Source of the DNA: Alloclostridium intestinigallinarum
GTDB lineage: Bacteria; Bacillota; Clostridia; Christensenellales; UBA3700
DNA length: 23,522 bases
Assembly (NCBI GenBank): GCA_904393845.1
Contig: CAJFNB010000023.1
Coordinates: 1 to 23,522, forward strand
Direction: 5' to 3'
The position numbers and the translations under genes were made by a program. This document shows, one piece after another, positions 6,486 to 14,061 of this stretch (positions within the stretch are counted from its first letter, which is position 1; each line of letters opens with the position of its first letter). The notes below the pieces were generated by a model, which was not told where the DNA came from, made no database searches, and worked only from the letters and a program-made list of their open reading frames with translations.

Positions 6486-6812
6486 ATGAGGATAAAACAG
6501 CTCAGAACGGAAAGGAAGCTCAGACAGGCGGACGTGGCGCGCATACTCAACGTCACGCCCGAGGCTTACTCTATGTGGGAAAACGGAGTAAGGCAGATGA
6601 GCTTGTCCAATCTGGTTGTGCTTGCCAGATTCTACGGGGTGACTTTGGAGTATCTGGTGGGGATATCTTCGGAACGATGGACGGAAGGAAGCCTTTCTTC
6701 GGAAGAAGAGAGCCTTCTTGCATGGTATAAACAGCTGGACGACGCCGATAAGGGACTGATTGCCGCAATGGCGAGAAACCTTGCAGCCAACAAGAAATAC
6801 GACAGTCGGTAA
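6486..6812 (+). CDS. XRE-family transcriptional regulator
   Basis: A 108-residue protein with an N-terminal Cro/C1-type HTH (residues 2-60: IKQLRTERKLRQADVARILNV, then TPEAYSMWENGVRQMSLSNL and VTLEYLVGIS) and a helical, acidic C-terminal part (LSSEEESLLAWYKQLDDADKGLIAAMARNL) likely to mediate dimerisation. No Shine-Dalgarno sequence precedes the ATG, and a TATAAT box ends eight bases upstream. Two promoters with shared AACA-N3-TGTT repeats suggest autoregulation. The last coding bases (AACAAGAAATACGACAGTCG) recur at 7023-7042 inside the 117-bp tandem array that starts here, so the C-terminal ANKKYDSR is part of the repeat. No partner gene is evident. Confidence 0.9.
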   Translation: MRIKQLRTERKLRQADVARILNVTPEAYSMWENGVRQMSLSNLVVLARFYGVTLEYLVGISSERWTEGSLSSEEESLLAWYKQLDDADKGLIAAMARNLAANKKYDSR

Positions 6813-7310
6813 AGTGCGGTTCACGGTTGCGAAAAAGGCTTGCCTGTGTGTAAAAGTAATCGTATATGGCAGATCGGCGGACGCCGCAACGGCAATCTTG
6901 CCGCCGGTAAGAAGTGCGACAGTCGGCAAAGGGCGGTTCACGGTTGCGAAAAAGGCTTGCCTGTGTGCAAAAGTAATCGTATATGGCATGTCGGCGGACG
7001 CCGCAACGGCAATCTTGCCGCCAACAAGAAATACGACAGTCGGTAAAGGGCGGTTCACGGTTGCGAAAAAGGCTTGCTATGTGCAAAAGTAATCGTATAT
7101 GGCATGTCGGCGGACGCTGCAACGGCAATCTTGCCGTCGGTAAGAAAGTGTGACAGTCGGTAAAGGGCGGTTCGCAGTTGCGAAAAGGCTTGTCTGTATG
7201 CAAAAGTAATCGTATATGGCAGGTCGCGGACTGATGCAACGGCAATCTTGCCGCCGGTAAGAAGTGCGGCAGTCGGCAAAGTGCGGCTCATACTGCGGAA
7301 AAGATTCGGC
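6793..7310. repeat. 117-bp tandem repeat array, four units plus a partial one
   Basis: GACAGTCGG marks unit starts at 6801, 6918, 7035 and 7152, with a variant at 7268: spacings of 117, 117, 117 and 116. Each unit contains GTAATCGTATATGGCA, a CGGCAA-TC-TTGCCG palindrome and the terminal bases of the preceding XRE gene. Since 117 is divisible by three, several frames stay open through the array on both strands and give repetitive 39-residue-period peptides; I regard these as by-products, not genes. Confidence 0.93.
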
Positions 7311-7586
7311 TGTCGGGATAATGCGGCGAAGTCGGGCGGTTTTAACGGCTGACCGGAACGGAGAGGCGTATTGCAATGGTTTTTGCTTTGCGGGGCGGAG
7401 TGCCGTCTTGGGAGTAAAGGCAGATAAACGGACGAAATGGCGGAAAGCCGTACGGCGGATCGCAAAGAAACGAATAAAATACAAGCCCGTTATATCGGGT
7501 GTGGCCGGGACGAGGCGGAAAAGGCGGAGAGTGACGGCTGCACCGCGGTTACGGACGGACGGAGAAAAAATTTAAAGGGGTGCTGT
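7311..7586. other. Intergenic stretch before the hydrolase
   Basis: No promoter, RNA or gene is convincing here. The hydrolase reading frame is open back to 7437, but the extra 50 residues (Lys/Arg/Glu-rich, no domain) lie before the good ribosome binding site and are not supported as coding. Confidence 0.4.
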
Positions 7587-8519
7587 ATGAAACAAAACAT
7601 GTTTGCGGGTTATAAAGATTACCCGATAAATCTCGCGGTGTGGGACGAGGTGGAAGGACCTGTCAAAGGCGTTGTGCAAATCCTCCACGGCATGGTGGAA
7701 CATATAGGAAGGTATGACGAATTCGGCAGATTTCTGAATAAGAACGGATACGTGGCGTTGGGTGACGACCACCGCGGCCACGGTGTTACGGCGCAGGGAA
7801 GGCTGGGGGTAGTGCCTGAGGGCGACTGCTTTACCGATACGGTGGAAGACGAAATACTGATAGGCAAATATGCGCGCGAAACGTATGGCGCGCCGCTTCT
7901 GGTGTTCGGGCACAGTTACGGCTCCTTCCTTACGCAGCGCTATATCCAGAAGAGTTCGGAGATAAGCGCGGCGGTGCTGTGCGGAAGCGCGTGCATGGAT
8001 ATTCCCGACGTGAAAGCGGGGCTTGCGGTGGCGAATATGCAGGCGAAGATATTCGGTAAGGACAAGGAAGCCAAACTGATACGCAATATGTCTTTCGGAC
8101 CTTACAACGCGCAGTTCAAGGCGGAAAAGAAAGAGAACGCGTGGCTGACGCGCGACGACGAAAGGCGCGAAAAGTACAATGCCGACCCCATGTGCAATTA
8201 CACGATGAGTATAGGCTTTTATACGTCCTTCTTTGCGGCTTTGAGGAAACTGTACGCGCCCGAGGCGCTTTCGGGGATTCCGAAAGAACTGCCCGTCTAT
8301 ATTATAAGCGGCGATAAAGACCCCGTTGGCGGCAACGGCAAACTTATAAACAAGCTGTATGAAGTTTATAAGGATAACGGACTTCTGAACGTGTCGGTAA
8401 AACTTTATCCCGACGCGCGCCATGAACTTCTCAACGAGCTGAACAGGGATGAGGTTATGGCGGACGTGCTTAACTTTTATAACGGGGTTGTGGGCACGGA
8501 GAAGGAAAAAGAAGAATGA
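7587..8519 (+). CDS. Alpha/beta hydrolase, monoacylglycerol lipase/lysophospholipase-like (Hydrolase_4)
   Basis: A 310-residue serine hydrolase. The oxyanion-side motif HGMVEHIGRY lies at 34-43, DHRGHG at 61-66, the nucleophile elbow GHSYGS gives Ser110, Asp245 lies in SGDKDPVG and His279 in DARHELLNE, completing the Ser-Asp-His triad. The HGMxEH and DHRGHG motifs are those of the S33/Hydrolase_4 group that includes monoacylglycerol lipases and lysophospholipases, so an ester of a lipid is the likely substrate, but the exact one is unknown. No signal peptide: cytoplasmic. The ATG at 7587 is preceded by AAAGGGG (7574-7580), the same type of site used elsewhere in the window. It ends 81 bases before the topoisomerase operon and may be cotranscribed with it. 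Confidence 0.9.
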   Translation: MKQNMFAGYKDYPINLAVWDEVEGPVKGVVQILHGMVEHIGRYDEFGRFLNKNGYVALGDDHRGHGVTAQGRLGVVPEGDCFTDTVEDEILIGKYARETYGAPLLVFGHSYGSFLTQRYIQKSSEISAAVLCGSACMDIPDVKAGLAVANMQAKIFGKDKEAKLIRNMSFGPYNAQFKAEKKENAWLTRDDERREKYNADPMCNYTMSIGFYTSFFAALRKLYAPEALSGIPKELPVYIISGDKDPVGGNGKLINKLYEVYKDNGLLNVSVKLYPDARHELLNELNRDEVMADVLNFYNGVVGTEKEKEE

Positions 8520-8600
8520 AAGTGCAGAAAACATACACTACTTCGCGCTGCGGGTGAAGGCGCTTAGTGCACAAAAAATACAGTAAAAGGAAGACAGTTG

Positions 8601-10571
8601 ATGAGTAAAGAGAATTCGGCGGAAAAGGAATACCGGGCAAAGGATATTCAGGTGCTGGAAGGGCTTGAACCCGTGCGCAAGCGTCCCGGTATGTATATAG
8701 GTACTACGGGCGCAAAGGGTATGCACCACATTTTGTGGGAGATAGTGGACAACAGCATAGACGAAGTTGCCAACGGTTACGGCGATACCATATCCATAGA
8801 TATATATCCCGACAATTCCATAAGTGTGAAAGACAACGGCAGGGGCATACCCGTGGACATTCACCCCGAAAAAAAGCGCCCTGCGGTGGAACTGGTGTTT
8901 ACCGTGCTGCACGCGGGCGGTAAATTCAATGCGGAAAAGTACAACTTTTCGGGCGGACTGCACGGCGTGGGCGCGTCCGTGGCGAACGCGCTATCCTCGT
9001 GGCTGAAAGTGGAGGTGTGGCGCGACGGAAAGAAGTATACGGAGGAATTCCATTCTCCCGAAGAAGGCGGCAAGGTGAAAAGCGGCGTGGTGAAAACTCC
9101 GCTGTGGTCGGAGCCGGACAGGACGGGGCAGCGCGGCACGAGGGTGACGTTTTTGCCAGACCCGCGCGTGTTCGGAAAGGAAAAATTCAGTTTTGAAACC
9201 ATTTCCGGACATATCCGCGAACTTGCGTATCTGAACGCTGGCATGACGATATCGGTTACCGCGCATTCGGTCGACGGCGCGTCCGACCAGACGAAGTCTT
9301 ACTGCTACCGCGGCGGAATAAAGGATTTCGTGCTTTCGCTGAATGAGGACAAGACGCCCGTCTATCCCGAACCGGTATACGTGGAGAAAAAGACGGCGGA
9401 ATGCCAGGTGATGCTCGCGTTCCAGCATACCGCCACCTTCATGGAAAATATTTACAGCTTCGTGAACAATATACAGACGAGCGAGGGCGGCACGCACGAA
9501 ACGGGCTTCAAGGCGGCGCTTACCAAGGTGCTGAACGATTTCGGCAGGACGAAGAACCTTATAAAGGACAAGCAGGGGAGTTACCAGGGCGAGGACTACC
9601 GCGAGGGCATGACGGCGGTGCTTGCAGTCAAGATGCACGACGTGCAGTTCGAAGGTCAGACCAAGACCAGGCTGGGCAATCCGGAAGCGAAGAAGATGGT
9701 GGAAGACGCCGTTACGGAAACGCTGAGAGAGGCGCTTTCCAAGGCGAAAAAAGAGGTTATAGACGGCATCTTCGAAAAAGCAGCCATGGCGGCCAAGGCG
9801 CGCGAGAGCGCGTCCAGCGCCAAGGAAGTGGCGAGGAAGATGAACACGATGACCACGTCCGCGCTGGTGGGCAAGCTGGCGGCGTGCACGGGAAAAAAGC
9901 CGGAACTCAACGAACTGTATATAGTCGAGGGCGACTCCGCCGGCGGCAGCGCCAAGCAGGGGCGCGACAGGCGTTTCCAGGCGATACTTCCCCTGCGCGG
10001 CAAGGTGCTGAACGCGGAAAAGTCGAACATAAACAAGCTGCTTGAAAACGAGGAACTGCACACGCTGATAAACGCGCTGGGCACGGGCGTGGGCAAGGCG
10101 TTCGATATAAGCAAACTCAGGTACAACAAGGTGATAATTCTTGCCGACGCCGACCAGGACGGCGCGCATATAAGGGCGTTGCTTTTGTCCTTTTTCTTCC
10201 GCTATATGCGCGAACTAGTGGTGGAAGGGCACGTCTATATAGGAATGCCGCCGCTTTACAAGATAGAGGACAAAAAGGGCGCGCGCTACGCCTACGACGA
10301 CGAGGAACTGAGGAAGATGCTGGAAGACGCGGGCAGGGGATACACTCTGCAGAGGTATAAGGGACTTGGCGAGATGAACCCCGAACAGCTGTGGGAAACC
10401 ACCCTTTCGCCGCAGTCGAGAACGCTTATGAGGGTGACGATAGATTCCGCCGCGGAAGCGGAACAGATGGTCATACTGCTCATGGGCACGGACAGCAAGA
10501 GCCGCAAGGATTATATCTTTGCGAACGCTAATTTCAACAAGACGGACAGCTTCAAGGAAATAAAGGGGTGA
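8601..10571 (+). CDS. gyrB: Type IIA DNA topoisomerase subunit B (GyrB-like; possibly ParE in function)
   Basis: A 656-residue ATPase subunit. GHKL ATPase motifs: EIVDNSIDE with Asn51, DNGRGIP at 78-84 and GGLHGVGASVVN-like GGLHGVGASVANAL; QTKTRLGN in the transducer; TOPRIM EGDSAGGSAKQGRDR with catalytic Glu443 and DADQD with Asp516, Asp518 and Asp520; C-terminal QRYKGLGEMNPEQLWETT. The TOPRIM and LPLRGKVLN-EKS region reads as GyrB rather than ParE. Length matches Gram-positive GyrB without the E. coli insertion. The start is ATG 8601, not the TTG three bases earlier; GGAAG lies upstream. It is four bases from the A-subunit gene and is not next to dnaA/recF, so it may be a second topoisomerase pair; see the A subunit for the argument about topoisomerase IV. 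Confidence 0.9.
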   Translation: MSKENSAEKEYRAKDIQVLEGLEPVRKRPGMYIGTTGAKGMHHILWEIVDNSIDEVANGYGDTISIDIYPDNSISVKDNGRGIPVDIHPEKKRPAVELVFTVLHAGGKFNAEKYNFSGGLHGVGASVANALSSWLKVEVWRDGKKYTEEFHSPEEGGKVKSGVVKTPLWSEPDRTGQRGTRVTFLPDPRVFGKEKFSFETISGHIRELAYLNAGMTISVTAHSVDGASDQTKSYCYRGGIKDFVLSLNEDKTPVYPEPVYVEKKTAECQVMLAFQHTATFMENIYSFVNNIQTSEGGTHETGFKAALTKVLNDFGRTKNLIKDKQGSYQGEDYREGMTAVLAVKMHDVQFEGQTKTRLGNPEAKKMVEDAVTETLREALSKAKKEVIDGIFEKAAMAAKARESASSAKEVARKMNTMTTSALVGKLAACTGKKPELNELYIVEGDSAGGSAKQGRDRRFQAILPLRGKVLNAEKSNINKLLENEELHTLINALGTGVGKAFDISKLRYNKVIILADADQDGAHIRALLLSFFFRYMRELVVEGHVYIGMPPLYKIEDKKGARYAYDDEELRKMLEDAGRGYTLQRYKGLGEMNPEQLWETTLSPQSRTLMRVTIDSAAEAEQMVILLMGTDSKSRKDYIFANANFNKTDSFKEIKG

Positions 10572-10575
10572 GGAG

Positions 10576-13005
10576 ATGGCGAAGAAGAAAGAAGAACAAC
10601 TCGTGGATAACACCAAGTACATAGAGCAGAATCTGGAAGACGTAATGCGCGGATCCATGCTGCCTTACTCCGAGCACGTCATTATGGACAGGGCGATTCC
10701 GCGCGTGGAGGACGGACTCAAGCCCGTGCAGAGAAGGATACTTTACAGCATGATGGATATGGGCGTGACTCCGGACAAGCCCTACCGCAAGTCGGCGCGT
10801 ATCGTGGGCGATTGCATGGGAAAATACCACCCCCACGGCGATTCGTCCATATACGGCGCGCTGGTCAAGCTGGCGCAGTCATTCGCCATGTCGGCTACGC
10901 TTGTGGACGGGCACGGCAATTTCGGCTCGATGGACGGCGACGGCGCGGCGGCGATGAGGTATACGGAAGCGCGTCTTACCCCGCTTGCGACGGAGCTTTT
11001 GCGCGATATCAACAAGGATACCGTGCCCATGTCGCTCAACTTCGACGATACGCTGGAAGAGCCGGATATGCTCCCCGGCCGCTTCCCCAATATTCTGGTA
11101 AACGGCGCGAGCGGCATAGCGGTGGGACTTACCACCAAAATTCCGCCGCACAATCTGGGCGAGGCGATCGACGCGTGCGTGGCTTATATCGAAAACAAGC
11201 GCATATCCCTGGACGAGATAATGAAGATAATCCCCGCGCCCGATTTCCCCACCGGCGGATTCGTGGTACAGGACGAGGGGATCGTGAACGCGTACTCCAC
11301 GGGCAAGGGCAGGATAATTCTGCGCGCAAACGCGTTCGTGGAAGAGGACGGGGACAGGAAGTCGATAGTCATCACGGAATTCCCCTACGAACAGAGAAAG
11401 GGCGACCTTCTCAGCGAGATAATCAAGCTCAAAGACACCAATAAGGAAAATTTCGGCGATATAACGGAAGTCATAGACGAATCCGACCGCACGGGCGTGC
11501 GCGCCGTGGTCAAACTGCGCAAGGACGCGGACGCGAAGAAGATATTGCAGAAGCTGTTTGTGAAAACGCGCCTGCAAACCGCAATTTCCGTGTATATGGT
11601 GGCTATTGCGGACGGGCGCCCGCAGGAGCTGGGACTTCTGGACATCATCAGATATTACGTCGAATATCAGCGTCAGGTAGTGTACAGGCGCACGCAGTAC
11701 GACCTTACGGCGGCGAAAAAGCGCGAGCACATTCTGCAGGGTCTGCTTATCGCGGTGAACAATATACGCGAGGTGATAGACATAATTCTGGCGGCGGCGA
11801 ATTACACCGAGCAGAAGGAAAAGCTGAAAGAGCGGTTCAATCTGACGGAAAAGCAGGCTGTTGCGGTGCTGGATATGCAGCTGAAAAGGCTGTCCAAGCT
11901 GGATATAAGCAAACTGATAGAGGAAATAGAGCAGTTGAAGGAGATGATAAAGGAGTATGAAGCCATTATGTCCTCGAAGGCGCGCCAGCTGACCGTGGTT
12001 AAGAAGGAACTGCTTGAAATAAAGAAGAAGTACGCCGTGCCGCGCCGCACCAAACTTCTGCACCCCGACAAGATGGAGATAGCTTCCGTGGACCTGAACG
12101 CGAAGGTGGAACGCCGCGGTATGCTCGTGCTGACGGAAAACGGCTTCAAATTCATGTCGCAGAAGGCGTATACTTCGGCGGTCAAGGGCGTTGCGGAGAA
12201 CGCGCCCGGCGATTTTGCAATAAAGGCGGCGCCCGCGGACAATATGGGCAACGTAATCGCCTTTACCGACAAGGGCAACGCGTGCGTGTTCAATATAGAC
12301 CAGCTGGAAGACGGCAAATGGAAGGGCAAAGCCACCGCGCTGAACAAGATTTCCAAGATAGACAGCGACGAAAAGGCGGTCACCTTCTTCACCGCGCAGG
12401 AACTGGAAGGAAAGACGCTCAACTTCTATACCCGTCTGGGTATGGTCAAGTGCAGCGACGCAGAGGAATATTCGCTTGATAAAAAGGGCGTATATCCCGC
12501 GGTGCTGCTCAAAGAGGGCGACAGCGTTCTGGGCGTGGCGGTAAAGGGCACGGATCCGTATATCCTGTTTATAAGCAGGAAGGGCATGGTGCTCAACGCG
12601 AACAGCGACGACATACCCGTGCAGGGCAGGAAGAGCCGCGGCGTGGGCAGTATGCAGCTTGCGGCGGACGACGAGATTATTTTCGCAAAGGAAAACAACA
12701 GCGAAGGAGAGATAGTGCTCGTGCAGGAAAACGGATACGCAAAACGCGTGATTCTGGCGGAAATAGACCCCGGCAGACGTTACCGCAAGGGCGTGAAACT
12801 GTTTGACGAAAAGGTTCCCGCCGTGTATGTGGGACTTGTCACCATGCCGTACGACTTCGGCATAATCGACGGCGAAGGAAAGACCTACCGCGTGAATACG
12901 GAAGATCTGCCTATCGACGACCGCGCCAACAAGGGCAAAAACATACTTAAAAGCCTGAAATTTTCCGACAAAAAAGTATCAGGGGCAAAAGATAACAACA
13001 TATAA
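10576..13005 (+). CDS. gyrA: Type IIA DNA topoisomerase subunit A (GyrA-like breakage-reunion domain, GyrA box not conserved)
   Basis: An 809-residue DNA breakage-reunion subunit partnering the preceding gene. KSARIVGDCMGKYHPHGDS (72-90) and GHGNFGSMDGD are gyrase-like; the catalytic tyrosine is Tyr129 in AAMRYTEARL. A coiled-coil tower (about 380-480) and a C-terminal beta-pinwheel (about 500-809, with RKSRGVGSMQL) follow. In the first pinwheel blade the QRRGGKG box needed for DNA wrapping by gyrase is replaced: after SQKAYTS comes AVKGV (535-539). That is a ParC-like feature, so the complex may work as topoisomerase IV (decatenation) despite its gyrase-like active site. The position equivalent to E. 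coli Ser83 is Ser90; that of Asp87 is Gly94. The start ATG follows GGGGTGAGGAG overlapping the upstream stop. Gene symbol given for homology; parC is the alternative. Confidence 0.88.
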   Translation: MAKKKEEQLVDNTKYIEQNLEDVMRGSMLPYSEHVIMDRAIPRVEDGLKPVQRRILYSMMDMGVTPDKPYRKSARIVGDCMGKYHPHGDSSIYGALVKLAQSFAMSATLVDGHGNFGSMDGDGAAAMRYTEARLTPLATELLRDINKDTVPMSLNFDDTLEEPDMLPGRFPNILVNGASGIAVGLTTKIPPHNLGEAIDACVAYIENKRISLDEIMKIIPAPDFPTGGFVVQDEGIVNAYSTGKGRIILRANAFVEEDGDRKSIVITEFPYEQRKGDLLSEIIKLKDTNKENFGDITEVIDESDRTGVRAVVKLRKDADAKKILQKLFVKTRLQTAISVYMVAIADGRPQELGLLDIIRYYVEYQRQVVYRRTQYDLTAAKKREHILQGLLIAVNNIREVIDIILAAANYTEQKEKLKERFNLTEKQAVAVLDMQLKRLSKLDISKLIEEIEQLKEMIKEYEAIMSSKARQLTVVKKELLEIKKKYAVPRRTKLLHPDKMEIASVDLNAKVERRGMLVLTENGFKFMSQKAYTSAVKGVAENAPGDFAIKAAPADNMGNVIAFTDKGNACVFNIDQLEDGKWKGKATALNKISKIDSDEKAVTFFTAQELEGKTLNFYTRLGMVKCSDAEEYSLDKKGVYPAVLLKEGDSVLGVAVKGTDPYILFISRKGMVLNANSDDIPVQGRKSRGVGSMQLAADDEIIFAKENNSEGEIVLVQENGYAKRVILAEIDPGRRYRKGVKLFDEKVPAVYVGLVTMPYDFGIIDGEGKTYRVNTEDLPIDDRANKGKNILKSLKFSDKKVSGAKDNNI

Positions 13006-13010
13006 CAAAA

Positions 13011-13155
13011 GGAGCGTGTGACGCTCCACCCATGATAATCTGCGAAGTAACAAAGCAATAATGCCGAAATGCTTTCTTCGTAGAGTAATCAGCCGGCGGC
13101 GGCTCGCCGCACGAAAGCAGTACGATTAAAGTGTTCTAACGGGGCACGCTACGGG
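13011..13155. mobile_element. Partial copy of the MITE (right 145 bp)
   Basis: This segment aligns end to end, without length change, with 21205-21349, the right part of the complete MITE: a GGAGCGT/ACGCTCC hairpin, the CACCCATGATAATCTGCG segment, GGCGGCTCGCCGCACGAAA and a diverged right terminus (GTGTTCTAACGGGG ... CTACGGG). The left terminus is missing, and the copy starts five bases after the topoisomerase A stop codon. The hairpin may serve the operon as part of its transcript end. Confidence 0.85.
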
Positions 13156-13169
13156 TAAACATTATCAAG

Positions 13170-13198
13170 ACGGGAGCGAGGGATTCGTTCCCGTTTTT
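13170..13198 (+). terminator. Rho-independent terminator after the topoisomerase operon
   Basis: ACGGGAGCGA (13170-13179) pairs with TCGTTCCCGT (13185-13194), ten pairs with one G-U, around a 5-base loop and followed by TTTTT. It lies 165 bases past the stop codon, beyond the partial MITE. Confidence 0.88.
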
Positions 13199-13204
13199 GC
13201 TTAT

Positions 13205-13450
13205 GTTATCTTTCGCCATCGAGGGCACCGCAATACTTTTCTGCCGCTTCAAGGTATGGCCGGGAGCGGCGGCTCGCCGCTGTCAGGTACTGCTTGACAC
13301 GCATATTTTTATTAAAAGTTTCAACAGGCTTGTCAGATACTACTTGACAAGGGTATTTTTGATAGTAATTAAAACAGGCTTGTAAGGTACTACTTGACAC
13401 GCTACTTTTTGTTAAAAGTTTTAACAGACTTGTCAGGTACTGCTTGACAA
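13205..13450. repeat. Head module followed by four P3 palindromes at about 50-bp spacing
   Basis: A head module (13210-13280: CACCGCAATACTTTTCTGCC, CTTCAAGGTATGGCC, GGCGGCTCGCCGC) runs directly into P3 at 13281-13299. More P3 copies follow at 13330-13350, 13380-13399 (one arm degenerate) and 13430-13450. The spacers are AT-rich and alike. This is the same structure as at 20689-20930. Confidence 0.88.
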
Positions 13451-13541
13451 GATTAAAACAACCGCGCTTTATTTATATCGACCGCAAAAGCGGACAGCCG
13501 TTTTATACAGCTTCCATACGGCGAACGGAGAAAAGCGACCA

Positions 13542-13699
13542 ATACCAAAAATCTTGGTATAGACATATATAAGCATTTTTATCAATCTGTCCACCAAAGT
13601 GGACACTTTTTTTATGAAGCCTGGTGGGTGCCTATATCAAAAATCTTGGTATAGATATGTAGGGAGCATTTTTTATTGGTCTGTCCACTAAAGTGGACA
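13542..13699. repeat. P1/P2 palindrome array upstream of the phosphate transporter
   Basis: P1 at 13542-13560 and 13633-13653, P2 at 13588-13605 and 13682-13699, alternating with a unit of about 92 bp as in the array at 4345. The first P2 is followed by CTTTTTTT on the plus strand and by itself would be a fair intrinsic terminator. Confidence 0.88.
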
Positions 13700-13734
13700 A
13701 AATTATATGTCCGCTTACACTAAAAAAACAAAAG

Positions 13735-13822
13735 TATTGCGGAGAAAAAGCCTTGAAAGTTTTATTTTGTCACTTCGGTGCGGTTAAGTGGCGAAGCGCA
13801 CGGCGCTTCCGGCTCGCCGCGG
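13735..13822. repeat. Head module without an attached palindrome
   Basis: AGTATTGCGGAGAAAAAGCC, TTTTGTCACTTCGG, GCGGTTAAGTGG, the GAAGCGC/GCGCTTC hairpin, then CGGCTCGCCGC. It is nearly identical to 4600-4681 but is followed by a GAAGCG-type sequence instead of P2 or P3. Up to the promoter at 13973 I see only diverged repeat sequence. Confidence 0.8.
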
Positions 13823-13972
13823 TGAAGCGTCCCTCGCTCCCGGTGCATTTAAGCGCGGCTTTTAACAAGGTGTAAAAAGGCATTGCGAAGATAACCGCTT
13901 TGACAAAAGGTCGGTCGCTTCACGGTTTAATAAGTGATGCAATGTCCCGCGTCGCTTTTTGCGTTGTCCTGT

Positions 13973-14002
13973 TTGCAAATATGGTAGTATATATGTTATA
14001 AT
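13973..14002 (+). promoter_or_regulatory. Sigma-A promoter of the Na/phosphate cotransporter operon
   Basis: TTGCAA (13973-13978), 18 bases, TATAAT (13997-14002) preceded by TGT (extended -10). The expected start of transcription is at about 14009, leaving a leader of about 53 bases that contains the AGAGGG ribosome binding site at 14047-14052. I see no Pho-box-like repeat. Confidence 0.8.
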
Positions 14003-14061
14003 TACATCGTGCCGTCCCGCACTCACGATTAAAAAGGGGCGCGCGCAGAGGGAATTATTCT

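Noticed and set aside
6480..7484. Several long minus-strand frames through the 117-bp array (up to 224 codons)
   Set aside because: They exist because the unit length is divisible by three; the peptides are 39-residue periodic, overlap each other in different frames, and lack ribosome binding sites.
7437..7586. N-terminal extension of the alpha/beta hydrolase
   Set aside because: The extra 50 residues have no hydrolase similarity, and AAAGGGG sits at the right distance before ATG 7587.
8991..12063. Long antisense frames opposite the topoisomerase genes
   Set aside because: Shadow frames caused by codon bias; Arg/His/Leu-rich translations without motifs.
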